Assembly (NCBI RefSeq): GCF_900113125.1
Contig: NZ_FOOG01000042.1
Coordinates: forward strand, 1-33,564
Direction: 5' to 3'
Length of the DNA: 33,564 bases
From: Halobacillus alkaliphilus
GTDB lineage: Bacteria; Bacillota; Bacilli; Bacillales; Halobacillaceae
A model generated the notes under the pieces. The model did no database searches. It worked only from the letters and a program-made list of their open reading frames with translations, and had not been told where the DNA came from. The position numbers were made by a program, and so were the translations under genes. Shown piece after piece: positions 1-7,929 of the stretch (position 1 is its first letter; each line of letters starts with the position of its first letter).

Positions 1-100
1 TGTGGGGTCTCGCCTAGCTCCTTCTCCCGTGGGAGTCTCCTTGTTTCCTTCGCCACCCTATGATTGAAGAATGAACGGACCCTTCTATAGGCGATAGAGG
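1..100 (-). repeat. Intergenic repeat, family 2, cut by the window start
   Basis: Read on the minus strand this shows GGGTCCGTT (82-74), AGGGTGGCGAAGGAAAC (59-43) and AGACTCCC (38-31). The same three strings in the same order occur on the plus strand at 33468-33519. No gene or start signal is visible. The copy runs off the window edge, so its far boundary is unknown. Confidence 0.8.
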
Positions 101-189
101 GGTGCTTGATCTGCCTCAAATGCTTCTATAGCGGGAATTATACACACGTACACGATTATTATTTGAAGTTTATCTCCATCATAAACGGC

Positions 190-400
190 GCGTTTCGAAA
201 GAGTTTTCGAGCTCCATATATCGCAAGGGCCGGAGGGGGACGATGTAGACTCCTGCGGGATGAACATGATCGGTGAGATCCCGCAGGGCTGTTAAGCCCG
301 AGGAAGCTCAGCACATGCCCGCGGAAAGCGAAATCGTCCCCCGAAGGACCTTCCGCTGAACAAATGTCTCGAAACTGAGTCTTCAACAAACGGGAGCTTA
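190..400 (+). repeat. Intergenic repeat, family 1, copy A
   Basis: A GC-rich non-coding element that also occurs at 12143-12398, 28497-28900 and, inverted, 33087-33348. It can fold into a branched structure: an outer stem GGGGGACGAT (235-244) with ATCGTCCCCC (333-342), and an inner hairpin CCTGCGGGAT (252-261) with ATCCCGCAGG (278-287). It ends with the shared end sequence, here CTCGAAACTGAGTCTTC, followed by CGGGAGCTT. Reading frames inside it lack ribosome binding sites. Strand is arbitrary. Confidence 0.85.
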
Positions 401-489
401 TCTTTAATAAGTACCTCGAAAAAAATAAGACAAATGCTTACAGGAAAGAAATAACGCAATGTGAGGGTGAACTGATTTACAACAACTGA

Positions 490-518
490 TTGACAATTTC
501 CTTCACTTCTTTTACGAT
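490..518 (+). promoter_or_regulatory. Sigma-A promoter of the T-box transcript
   Basis: TTGACA at 490-495, a 17-nt spacer and TACGAT at 513-518 make a near-consensus vegetative promoter. Transcription would start near 525, just before the T-box leader. It is the only strong promoter seen before the NhaC-family gene. Confidence 0.75.
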
Positions 519-524
519 AATAGA

Positions 525-780
525 ACTAATATGCTTCATTACTTAAAAGCGTTCAAGTAAAAAAATAATCCGTATCATGAATTCCGGAGTAAAAGATTGA
601 GGGACAGCACTCAGAGACTGAATGTCAGGTGGAAATTCAGGTCTTCCTTTCTTTGAATTACAGGATTCTTTACCAGTGATACACCAGACGAGTGGGTAAG
701 TATGCCTTACCAACGAGGGTGGTACCGCGGAGCCAAGGCTTCGTCCCTGTGATTTTGGGGATGAAGTCTTTTTATTTTGT
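525..780 (+). promoter_or_regulatory. T-box riboswitch, specifier probably UAC (tyrosine)
   Basis: The T-box AGGGTGGTACCGCG lies at 716-729 and is followed by the terminator arm GGCTTCGTCCC (737-747), its partner GGGATGAAGTC (758-768) and a T run. Stem I closes with AATCC (567-571) and GGATT (663-667). Its loop-E pair is AGTA (588-591) and GAA (655-657), and a GGTG motif lies near 630. The triplet just before the A preceding the lower stem is TAC (659-661), so uncharged tRNA-Tyr is the expected ligand. T-boxes read uncharged tRNA and permit read-through of the terminator. From memory of comparative studies, NhaC-family transporters have been assigned to tyrosine T-boxes, which agrees. The specifier was placed by hand and is the less certain part. 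Confidence 0.88.
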
Positions 781-940
781 AAAAACATCAACGTTTGGTT
801 AATTCTTAATAAACAAGTTATTATTTACACCCTTCCGCATCCCCTGGCAGGAAAACGGCTTTTCGCCTATAGAACCGGAAGAATATTCGATAACTAACAC
901 TGAGAATGAACAGATCTTATCTATTCGAGGAGGAATTACT

Positions 941-2326
941 ATGCTTCATCTACAGCCTAAAAAACTGCCAGGAGTGGTAGAATCAAGTTTAATCCTATTA
1001 TTAGTCATTGGAATTATCAGCTATTTTATCATTGAAATTCAGACCGTTCCGCATATCCCTATTCTAATTGGAATTCTTCTTATGGTTACTTACGGAATGC
1101 TGAAGAAAGTAAGTTTTCAGGAATTACAGCATGGAATGGTCCAGGGAGCTCAAACCGGAATGGGGGCTGTTCTATTATTTTTCTTAATTGGGATACTAAT
1201 TGCAAGCTGGATGGCCAGCGGCACGATCCCCGTATTAATGGATACAGCCTTTTACTTAGCGGGCGGACCATGGTTTTTGGCCATTGCTTTTGCTGTTACA
1301 GCTATTGTCGGAGTTGCTCTTGGCAGTTCGTTTACAACAGCGGCTACCGTCGGGGTCGCTTTTATCGGCGCCGCCCAGACAATGGACCTACCCCTGGCTA
1401 TGACCGCTGGTGCAGTTGTTTCAGGCGCCTTTTTCGGCGATAAAATGTCACCTCTGTCTGATACGACCAACCTTGCCTCCACCGTAGTGAAAGTGGACTT
1501 ATTTGATCACATTAAAAATATGAGCTGGACCACGATTCCAGCCTTTATCCTCACAGCTCTTGCTTTTATTATCCTTTCTCCTGGCCAACAGGTCTCACCG
1601 GAAGAATTAACCAATTTTCAAAACGGCTTAGTGGAGGCGGGCGTAATGCACTGGAGTTCCTGGATTCCCTTGTTGATCCTAGTAGTCATGGCTGTTTCAA
1701 AGCGTCCCGCTTTTATCTCCCTTGCGGTAAGCAGTTTAGCCGCTATCATCATAGCAGGTCTTAGAGGAGTCATGGAATGGTCTGCTCTTTGGGGAACATG
1801 GTTTAATGGATATACAGCAGAGACCAGCAATGATGCCGTGAATAATTTGTTAACTCGCGGAGGCATGAACTCCATGCTGTTTACAATTGCACTCGTCATT
1901 CTGGCTCTTGCTTTAGGAGGACTGTTCTTCAAAACCGGCGTTATTCCTTCAATATTAGTTCGTGTTCAATCCGGGTTAAAATCCGCTCGTTCTGCTACCC
2001 TTTCCACCGCTTTAACAGCAATCGGTATTAATATAGCAATAGGTGAACAGTATCTTTCCATTCTGCTAACAGGAGAAGCTTATCAGGACATATATGAAAA
2101 AGCGGGTTTAGCGCGTAAAAATTTATCCAGGACCCTGGAAGATGCAGGAACGGTGATTAATCCGTTGGTACCATGGAGCGTTTGCGGTGTATTTTTATCC
2201 GACGTACTTGGTGTCCCGGTCCTTGATTACCTTCCATTCGCATTTTTCTGTCTGCTCTGTCCAGTACTGACCATTATTTTTGGTTTTACCGGCAAAACGC
2301 TGACCATGCAAACCGCAGAAAAGTAA
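941..2326 (+). CDS. NhaC-family secondary transporter, likely tyrosine-regulated
   Basis: This 461-residue integral membrane protein has about ten or more hydrophobic segments and the NhaC signature GDKMSPLSDTTNLA at residues 166-179. NhaC proteins are named as Na+/H+ antiporters, but the family also contains amino acid and organic acid carriers. The T-box just upstream, with a probable tyrosine specifier, suggests that this member imports tyrosine or a precursor instead of serving pH homeostasis. The ATG is preceded by GAGGAGG at good spacing. About 165 nt separate the T-box terminator from the start. The hydrolase gene follows after 77 nt without a visible terminator, so the two may be co-transcribed. 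The family call is firm; the substrate is inferred. Confidence 0.9.
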   Translation: MLHLQPKKLPGVVESSLILLLVIGIISYFIIEIQTVPHIPILIGILLMVTYGMLKKVSFQELQHGMVQGAQTGMGAVLLFFLIGILIASWMASGTIPVLMDTAFYLAGGPWFLAIAFAVTAIVGVALGSSFTTAATVGVAFIGAAQTMDLPLAMTAGAVVSGAFFGDKMSPLSDTTNLASTVVKVDLFDHIKNMSWTTIPAFILTALAFIILSPGQQVSPEELTNFQNGLVEAGVMHWSSWIPLLILVVMAVSKRPAFISLAVSSLAAIIIAGLRGVMEWSALWGTWFNGYTAETSNDAVNNLLTRGGMNSMLFTIALVILALALGGLFFKTGVIPSILVRVQSGLKSARSATLSTALTAIGINIAIGEQYLSILLTGEAYQDIYEKAGLARKNLSRTLEDAGTVINPLVPWSVCGVFLSDVLGVPVLDYLPFAFFCLLCPVLTIIFGFTGKTLTMQTAEK

Positions 2327-2403
2327 AAAGCGACGAGCTAATCGTACGACTTGGTGTATAGAACCTTTGTCTCCAACCAAACTATAAAAAAAGAGGTGGA
2401 GAC

Positions 2404-3237
2404 GTGGATAAATACGAACATGAAGATGAAATGGATAATGGATGGCACATGGATCAGGCGGTGGCTGAACAAACGCTTCCAGACGTCGCCTTTTATAGAA
2501 CTTTAATTGCAAATGTGATTTTTATTGGAGAAGAAAATGCAAGGGAATGGGTCCTTGTTGATTGCGGTATTGGCCACTACGCTAAACGTATTATCGAAGC
2601 CGCCCAAAAACGCTACGGCTCCAGGCCACCGCAGGCTATTATACTGACGCATGGCCACTTTGACCATGTGGGTTCAGCCAAAAAATTGGCAGACCACTGG
2701 AACGTTCCGATTTACATTCATCCGATGGAAATGGAATATGTAACAGGGAAACGCGACTATCCTGTCGGGGATGCTACGGTTGGCGGAGGCTTGTTTTCAA
2801 TTTTGTCTCCCTTCTTCCCGACTGATCCCGTAGATTTAAGCCAATATATTTACCCTCTTCCAGAAGACGGTTCCATCCCCTTCCTTGAAGGCTGGCGAAC
2901 CATTCATACACCTGGACATACACCCGGCCATATCGCTTTATTCCGCGAAGAGGACCGTACGCTTCTTTCCGGTGATGCGTTTATTACAGTTAAACAGGAA
3001 TCGAGCATGGCCGTTTTCATCCAGCATCAGCACGTGCATGGACCCCCTGCTTATTTCACTCATAATTGGGAAGAAGCTGAAAGGTCCGTTAAAAAACTTG
3101 CCGCTCTGCAGCCGCGAGTAGCTATTACAGGGCACGGACTGCCTATGGAAGGTGAACTTTTAGCCGATCAACTGGATCATCTGGCTCAAAACTTTAAAGA
3201 ACTTGCCGTTCCCAAGCATAAAAATAAGCTTCATTAA
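2404..3237 (+). CDS. Metallo-beta-lactamase-fold hydrolase
   Basis: A 277-residue cytosolic protein with the zinc-binding motif HGHFDH at residues 83-88, a further histidine in GHTPGH (171-176) and the bridging aspartate in SGDAF (190-193), followed by a GHG motif near residue 240. This is the glyoxalase II / MBL-fold layout with a dinuclear metal site. The substrate cannot be told from the sequence. Translation starts at GTG 2404, with AGAGGTGG a few bases upstream. The N-terminus is unusually acidic and histidine-containing. It lies downstream of the NhaC-family gene and may share its T-box control. A strong terminator follows the stop codon. Confidence 0.88.
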   Translation: MDKYEHEDEMDNGWHMDQAVAEQTLPDVAFYRTLIANVIFIGEENAREWVLVDCGIGHYAKRIIEAAQKRYGSRPPQAIILTHGHFDHVGSAKKLADHWNVPIYIHPMEMEYVTGKRDYPVGDATVGGGLFSILSPFFPTDPVDLSQYIYPLPEDGSIPFLEGWRTIHTPGHTPGHIALFREEDRTLLSGDAFITVKQESSMAVFIQHQHVHGPPAYFTHNWEEAERSVKKLAALQPRVAITGHGLPMEGELLADQLDHLAQNFKELAVPKHKNKLH

Positions 3238-3240
3238 CGT

Positions 3241-3270
3241 ATAAGGCAGCCCGGCTCTGGGCTGCCTTAT
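3241..3270. terminator. Bidirectional intrinsic terminator
   Basis: A 12-bp stem, ATAAGGCAGCCC with GGGCTGCCTTAT, and a 6-nt loop. T runs follow on the plus strand. It sits between the convergent hydrolase and cobalamin-binding-type genes and can serve both. Confidence 0.9.
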
Positions 3271-4037
3271 TTTTCACCTAAAACAAATGTTAATCTTTTC
3301 AATCCTTCCAGCAGCCTCGGACTGGGTCGACAAAATAAAGATTCCTCAAGTACATGTATACGATCTTCTTGAACTGCCTTCATTTCAGTCCAGCCCGGAC
3401 GTTTTCGTACCAGGTCAGGATTCATTTTCTCTTCCTTCACCCCTACCCATACCATACAAATGTGATCCGGGTTCTTCTGTTTCACATTTTCCCAGTCCGT
3501 CTGAACGCTTGCTTCTGGCTCTGTATCGAAAATATTCCGTGCTCCGGCCAGTTCACTAATCTCAGTTAACCAGTTGGCTTTACCTGGAGTGAAAATAGGC
3601 TTGGGCCACCATTCCCAGTACAGTGAAGGTTGATCGGCGCGAGTGAGTGCTTTCTGCCTGCACGCCTCAATCTCATTCAAAAACTGATCTGCTTTTTCTT
3701 CCCCGAGTTCTTTCATCCCAAGCTTATTCCCAACTACCTTTAAGTCTTCTGAGATCTCTTTCAAACTGTTTGGATTTAAAATGATATAAGGGAGACCTTT
3801 CTCTTTTAAACCTTCTATATTCTTCTCCATTCCTGGAACAGAAAGAGAAGCAAGTACCAGATCCGGCTTCAGCTGCTCCACGGCATCCATATCTATGGAG
3901 AGGTCAGGACCAAGTTTTGGAAGATCTTTTACCTCTTCAGGATAATCAGAATAATTGTCGACACCAACCAACATAGACGTTTGACCGAGATAGGCTACAA
4001 GTTCAGTGTTACTGGGACATATCGACACAATCCTCAC
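3267..4037 (-). CDS. Cobalamin-binding-type (BtuF-like) protein without signal peptide
   Basis: A 256-residue protein of the class III periplasmic-binding fold, starting MRIVSICPSNTELVAYLG, which is typical of BtuF-like / cobalamin-binding proteins (P-SNTE motif, later WWPKPIF and GARNIF). Start is GTG 4037 with AGAGGTGG upstream. The protein begins directly at the mature domain: there is no signal peptide or lipobox, and no upstream in-frame extension that would supply one. No BtuC or BtuD gene lies nearby. It may therefore act in the cytosol or be exported by another route. The family is well known as a vitamin B12 or iron-chelate receptor; the actual ligand here is unknown. Confidence 0.8.
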   Translation of the reverse strand: MRIVSICPSNTELVAYLGQTSMLVGVDNYSDYPEEVKDLPKLGPDLSIDMDAVEQLKPDLVLASLSVPGMEKNIEGLKEKGLPYIILNPNSLKEISEDLKVVGNKLGMKELGEEKADQFLNEIEACRQKALTRADQPSLYWEWWPKPIFTPGKANWLTEISELAGARNIFDTEPEASVQTDWENVKQKNPDHICMVWVGVKEEKMNPDLVRKRPGWTEMKAVQEDRIHVLEESLFCRPSPRLLEGLKRLTFVLGEK

Positions 4038-4125
4038 AATTCCACCTCTTTTTTCAGAATCCTCTGATGTTTCATTTTCTTTTATTATAGCTTATATTTA
4101 AAGTAATTAAAAAAGGAAGAAAGGG

Positions 4126-4962
4126 ATGATCCCGATGACTGCCACACTACTCGATACTTCCAAAGGAATTGTTGAATATACATATAAAGGAACCGGTCCT
4201 GCCGTGCTTCTATTAAAAGGAGGCCATTCCACCAGAGAGACTGATTTGTCCCACAGCAGCCTGATTTATGAGGGATTCTCTCTTCTGACCGTCTCTCGTC
4301 CTGGTTACGACTACACTGAGGTTTCGACCGGGAAAAGCCCTGAGATTTTTGCTGAAACTATTATTGAAATCCTCGATCATTTAAACATTGAGACGGTGAA
4401 AGTGATTGCTATCTCGGCTGCTGGTCCTACAGGTATTGCTTTAGCGGCCAACCATCCGTCAAGGGTAACTAAACTAATAATGGAAGCTGCTCTTACATCA
4501 CCATGGGAAGAGGCTGTGAAACAAAAAGCCAGAGTTCTATTTGGTCCTGCCGAACGGATGGTGTGGGGAAGTCTGAAAACCATGCTTAAATTCTTCCCGG
4601 ATCTTATTATGAAACAGCTCATCTCAGAAATGACTACAGAAGATCCTGAAGAATACTTAGAACGCCTGTCCCCTAATGATCGCAGGTTTATTTATGACAT
4701 GCTTGCTACCTCTCAGTCAGGAAATGGATTCAGCCTTGATATTGACCATTCCGTAACCACGGATTTATCCAAGATCCAGGCTCCTGTACTGGGGATGTAT
4801 TCCCAAAAAGATAAAAGTGTCCCTTATACCCATGCTCTCCTTTTAAAATCCAGGGTCCCTGATTGTGAAATCTTTGAAGTAGATGCAGACAGCCATTTGA
4901 TCTGGATTGGTAAAAACGCACAGCAGGTTTGGAACAAGCGTCTAGAGTTTCTGTCACGATAA
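4126..4962 (+). CDS. Alpha/beta hydrolase
   Basis: A 278-residue protein with the alpha/beta-hydrolase layout. The nucleophile elbow reads A-I-S-A-A-G with Ser97, so both glycines of the usual GxSxG are replaced by alanine. Probable acid is Asp229 (in SQKDKSVP) and the histidine is His257 (DADSHLIW), giving a complete triad. The oxyanion region is KGGH near residue 31. Substrate unknown. Two ATG codons (4126 and 4135) both follow the purine-rich AAGGAAGAAAGGG; I chose the first. The next gene starts 21 bases after the stop, so the two form an operon, divergent from the cobalamin-binding-type gene. Confidence 0.85.
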   Translation: MIPMTATLLDTSKGIVEYTYKGTGPAVLLLKGGHSTRETDLSHSSLIYEGFSLLTVSRPGYDYTEVSTGKSPEIFAETIIEILDHLNIETVKVIAISAAGPTGIALAANHPSRVTKLIMEAALTSPWEEAVKQKARVLFGPAERMVWGSLKTMLKFFPDLIMKQLISEMTTEDPEEYLERLSPNDRRFIYDMLATSQSGNGFSLDIDHSVTTDLSKIQAPVLGMYSQKDKSVPYTHALLLKSRVPDCEIFEVDADSHLIWIGKNAQQVWNKRLEFLSR

Positions 4963-4983
4963 ACTATACTGAGGAGGATCATC

Positions 4984-5841
4984 GTGGATGATTTAAAAAT
5001 TAAACAAATGCTGGACCGCTTCCTGTTTTTTTATGATAAAGCCTCCCTTGAAAATGCTGACCCTGAGCGCCGTTTTGAATTATGGAAGGAACACTACGGA
5101 TTTACTTTTGTCCCTCCCGGCTATGAAAAAGACCAATTTGAAAGAGAAATGCTGAACTATGCCTGGGATAAATATTCTCTCGTCTATGATAGGATCAAGT
5201 ACTTTGAAATAGATGAAGTGAACTTACAGGAACTGGTCACTCCCGTTAAACAAGCTCTACAATATGATGAGCCCATTTCGCTGACTCTGTTGTTTTTCGT
5301 AGGGACCTTTGAAACAGAACCATTCATTTTAGAACAAGATCATGAATATACCCTTTGTTTTCCTATCGAAACAGAATGGAATGAGTTTAAGCTGCTCCAG
5401 GAAATTGTCCGTGTAGTCCATTGCTGCAAATCTGGTCTCGCGCCAAGTCAGACTCGTACCCTTGCACAATTAATTTTTCAGGAAGGCATTGCCTTGCATA
5501 CAGCCCGCCAGCTAATGAGTAAACAGGCAAATATAAAAACAGAACTCCTGTGGAGCCGTGAGAAATGCAGCCGGGAGCCAAATCGTATTATGATTAATAT
5601 CATCCCTCATTTAAGTCGGACAGACTATGAAGCTCTTTTTTCCTTTACAAAAGGAACAGGCGCTTCTGGATATGAAAAAGAAGCGAACTTTACGGGATGG
5701 ATCGTCGTCAAGCACCTCCTGGATAATGGGCGGACGGTTGGAGATTTAGCTTCCGTGCCTAAAGAAGATGTGGATACTTTCGTGGAGCGATCGCTTTTTT
5801 CCTTACTGAATCACGCCTATATTATTCAGCCTCAGGAGTAA
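4984..5841 (+). CDS. Uncharacterised protein resembling YjaZ/DUF2268 proteases but lacking HExxH
   Basis: A 285-residue soluble protein. The general layout (helical N-terminus, a central helix, an EGIALH segment at 168-172 and a C-terminal GWIVVKHLLDNG segment) reminds me of DUF2268 predicted zinc proteases such as YjaZ. Where such proteins carry HExxH, this one reads Q-E-I-V-R at about 139-143, so metal binding is probably lost. The resemblance is judged by eye and may be wrong. Start is GTG 4984 with GAGGAGG upstream. It is the second gene of the hydrolase operon. A weak 8-bp hairpin (5854-5861 with 5877-5884) may end the transcript. Confidence 0.7.
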   Translation: MDDLKIKQMLDRFLFFYDKASLENADPERRFELWKEHYGFTFVPPGYEKDQFEREMLNYAWDKYSLVYDRIKYFEIDEVNLQELVTPVKQALQYDEPISLTLLFFVGTFETEPFILEQDHEYTLCFPIETEWNEFKLLQEIVRVVHCCKSGLAPSQTRTLAQLIFQEGIALHTARQLMSKQANIKTELLWSREKCSREPNRIMINIIPHLSRTDYEALFSFTKGTGASGYEKEANFTGWIVVKHLLDNGRTVGDLASVPKEDVDTFVERSLFSLLNHAYIIQPQE

Positions 5842-5897
5842 ACGGGGGTTTCAAGAGAAAGTTTTTTCCTGAAAAGCTTTCTTTCTTATTGGGCATC

Positions 5898-5906
5898 TGC
5901 TATACT
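5898..5906 (+). promoter_or_regulatory. Extended -10 promoter of the cold shock gene
   Basis: TGCTATACT at 5898-5906 is an extended -10 element; the -35 region is poor. It would give a leader of about 120 nt before the cold shock start codon. Long leaders are typical of cold-shock mRNAs, where they control translation with temperature. A small stem (AAGATG with CGTCTT, near 5945-5968) lies in this leader. Confidence 0.5.
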
Positions 5907-6035
5907 AGGGTTAATTATTGTTGTTCGATCAGATTCATGCAAGAGAAGATGTTTCAAAGATGTCGTCTTGATTGAACTTGAAGGGCAAGAATAGTAATAC
6001 AATGTGGAATATTTCCACACAGGAGGTTTTTGTAC

Positions 6036-6233
6036 ATGGTTGAAGGTACAGTAAAATGGTTTAATGCAGAAAAAGGTTTTGGATTTATCGAAGTAGAAGG
6101 CCAAGACGACGTCTTCGTTCACTTCTCTGCTATTCAAGAAGAAGGTTTCAAATCTCTAGAAGAAGGTCAAGTTGTAACTTTCGAAATCGAAGAAGGACAA
6201 CGCGGACCACAAGCTTCTAACGTTCGTAAATAA
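6036..6233 (+). CDS. Cold shock protein (CspA/CspD family)
   Basis: A 65-residue single cold-shock domain starting [18 protein letters not shown]. It has both RNA-binding motifs, RNP1 (KGFGFI) and RNP2 (VFVHF), and the standard family length. It binds single-stranded nucleic acids and melts RNA structure. Start is ATG 6036, nine bases after AGGAGG (6021-6026); an upstream in-frame TTG at 6030 is too close to that site. It is monocistronic with a long leader and its own terminator. Confidence 0.97.
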   Translation: MVEGTVKWFNAEKGFGFIEVEGQDDVFVHFSAIQEEGFKSLEEGQVVTFEIEEGQRGPQASNVRK

Positions 6234-6241
6234 TTACCTAA

Positions 6242-6271
6242 AAAAGACTCCCCTAACAGGGAGTCTTTTTA
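6242..6271 (+). terminator. Intrinsic terminator of the cold shock gene
   Basis: AAAAAGACTCCC paired with GGGAGTCTTTTT, 12 bp with a 6-nt loop, ending in a T run eight bases after the stop codon. Confidence 0.93.
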
Positions 6272-6313
6272 TTATGTTCAGATTCCATTTCATCTCATTG
6301 TTGATTTTACAGA

Positions 6314-6352
6314 TAAGCTCCCGTTGGCCTTAACAGAAACTCGAAACCATTT
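6314..6352. repeat. Remnant of a family 1 repeat
   Basis: This short stretch joins AAGCTCCCGTT, the outer end seen at 28498 and 33088, to AGAAACTCGAAACCA, the opposite end seen at 33331-33345. The interior is missing, as after deletion between the two ends. No gene is visible in 6272-6403. Confidence 0.55.
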
Positions 6353-6403
6353 AAGACATCAACGGTTTGATTCAAACATACATAAGATCTCTAATTAAAA
6401 ATA

Positions 6404-6429
6404 GCAGGAGCTGATTACCCAGCTCCTGC
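6404..6429 (-). terminator. Intrinsic terminator of the methionine aminopeptidase gene
   Basis: AGCTCCTGC and GCAGGAGCT pair around a 7-nt loop. On the minus strand the hairpin is followed by TATTTTTAATT. It lies just downstream of the minus-strand gene. Confidence 0.85.
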
Positions 6430-6439
6430 CTGCAATTAT

Positions 6440-7195
6440 TTATTCTTCTTCCTGCTGAGTTAGAATCACAGGCCCGTCTTTTGTGATAGCTACCGTATGT
6501 TCATACTGGGCAGATAATGATCCATCTACTGTACGGGCGGTCCAGTTATTATCATCCATTTTAGTGCTCCAGCCGCCAATGTTAATCATTGGTTCAATGG
6601 TAATGACCATTCCCTCTTTCAAACGAGCACCTTTTCCAGCATTACCGAAATGCGGGATATAAGGATCTTCGTGAATGCCTTCGCCGATCCCGTGACCTGT
6701 AAAGTCGCGGACGACAGAGTAGCCTTCCCCTTCCGCATAGGATTGAATCGCATGACCAATATCACCGATCCTATTCCCAGGTATAGCCTGCTCAATCCCT
6801 TTATATAGAGACGTTTTTGTTACATCCATCAGCTTACTTGCTTCTTCGCTAATGTTCCCTACCGCATGCGTCCAGGCAGAGTCAGCAAGCGCTCCGTTGA
6901 GATTCACAACCATATCCACGGTAACGATATCTCCTTCAGCAAGTTTCTCATGACGAGGGAAGCCGTGACATACTTCATCATTAATTGAGGCACAAGTATT
7001 AAACTCATAACCCTGATAGCCTTTTTGTTCACCGGTCGCTCCATGTTTGGTTAAATAACGTTCCACAAAATTTTCAATCTCCATTGTGGTCACACCCGGC
7101 TTGATAAATGTTCTTAATTCTTTATGAACGTTGGCCAGCAGCTTGCCGGCTTCCTGCATTAATTCAATTTCTCGTTTACTTTTACGTTTAATCAT
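6440..7195 (-). CDS. map: Methionine aminopeptidase, type I (YflG-like)
   Basis: A 251-residue enzyme that removes the initiator methionine from nascent proteins. The five metal ligands of the pita-bread fold are present: Asp94 (VTVDMVV), Asp105 (ADSAWT), His168 (FTGHGIG), Glu201 (ITIEPM) and Glu232 (QYEHTVAI). His77 (VCHGFP) is also conserved. The length and solo position fit the second methionine aminopeptidase of bacilli (YflG/MapB), not the copy in the ribosomal protein cluster. Start is ATG 7195, preceded by AAGGAAGG. It has its own terminator. Confidence 0.94.
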   Translation of the reverse strand: MIKRKSKREIELMQEAGKLLANVHKELRTFIKPGVTTMEIENFVERYLTKHGATGEQKGYQGYEFNTCASINDEVCHGFPRHEKLAEGDIVTVDMVVNLNGALADSAWTHAVGNISEEASKLMDVTKTSLYKGIEQAIPGNRIGDIGHAIQSYAEGEGYSVVRDFTGHGIGEGIHEDPYIPHFGNAGKGARLKEGMVITIEPMINIGGWSTKMDDNNWTARTVDGSLSAQYEHTVAITKDGPVILTQQEEE

Positions 7196-7284
7196 ACACC
7201 CATTCCTTCCTTATCTCTCTAACGTTTAACTATGCATCCTATAGTATAATATCGAAAAAATTCCCGTTCGACCACCCCTGGGAC

Positions 7285-7839
7285 TTACTCAATTGCTTTT
7301 ATCGTTTTAGCAGGGTTTCCTCCTATAAAAACATTTGAAGGAACGTCTTTGGTTACGACCGCTCCAGCTCCAACAATGACATTATCTCCGATAGTCACGC
7401 CAGGATTGATAACGGCATTTCCTCCAATCCAAACGTCATCCCCTATCGTAATAGGTTTTCCCGCTTCTAATCCGCTCGCTCTTGTTTCACGGTCCATTGG
7501 ATGAGTAGCGGTATAAAGCTGCACACTCGGACCGATGAGCACTCTTTTTCCGATTCGAATAGGACAGACATCTAAAAATACGCAATTGAAATTGGCAAAA
7601 AACCCTTCCCCTACATGAATATTGTATCCGTAATCGCAAAAGAAAGGAGGCTCAAGCCCATATTCTCCTTCCAGAGTACCAAATAGGTCTTCTATTAATT
7701 GCTTTCGGTAATGCATTTCTGCATCTTTCGTTTGATTGAGAGAATAAACAATCTGCCTGGCTCTTGCCCTTTCGTGAACCAATTCATCGTCCCAGGATTT
7801 ATAAAGTTCGCCGGCCAGCATCTTTTCCTTTTCTGTCAT
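7285..7839 (-). CDS. maa: Maltose/sugar O-acetyltransferase (left-handed beta-helix)
   Basis: A 184-residue hexapeptide-repeat acyltransferase. An N-terminal helical Mac domain ([13 protein letters not shown] at residues 1-13, family hallmark) is followed by isoleucine-rich hexapeptide turns. The catalytic histidine is His113 in TATHPMD, and GGNPAK is near the C-terminus. The family transfers acetyl groups from acetyl-CoA to the 6-hydroxyl of sugars such as maltose or glucose. Start is ATG 7839 with AAGGTGA upstream. It is divergent from the GNAT gene and 89 bases from the aminopeptidase gene. The exact sugar is not known. Confidence 0.92.
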   Translation of the reverse strand: MTEKEKMLAGELYKSWDDELVHERARARQIVYSLNQTKDAEMHYRKQLIEDLFGTLEGEYGLEPPFFCDYGYNIHVGEGFFANFNCVFLDVCPIRIGKRVLIGPSVQLYTATHPMDRETRASGLEAGKPITIGDDVWIGGNAVINPGVTIGDNVIVGAGAVVTKDVPSNVFIGGNPAKTIKAIE

Positions 7840-7929
7840 ACACTCACCTTCTTATTATATGTTGAACAACTTCCTTTACTTTACCACAATTTTTAACTAG
7901 ACTTGGAACAACTGAAGGAGGGATCTGCC

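Noticed and set aside
159-389. Minus-strand open frame across copy A.
   Set aside because: It lies entirely in the repeat and its flank, with no start signal and arginine/serine-rich low-complexity translation.
190-400. CRISPR array or tRNA-like structure in the repeats.
   Set aside because: Copies are far apart, have no regular spacers, and the folds lack tRNA features.
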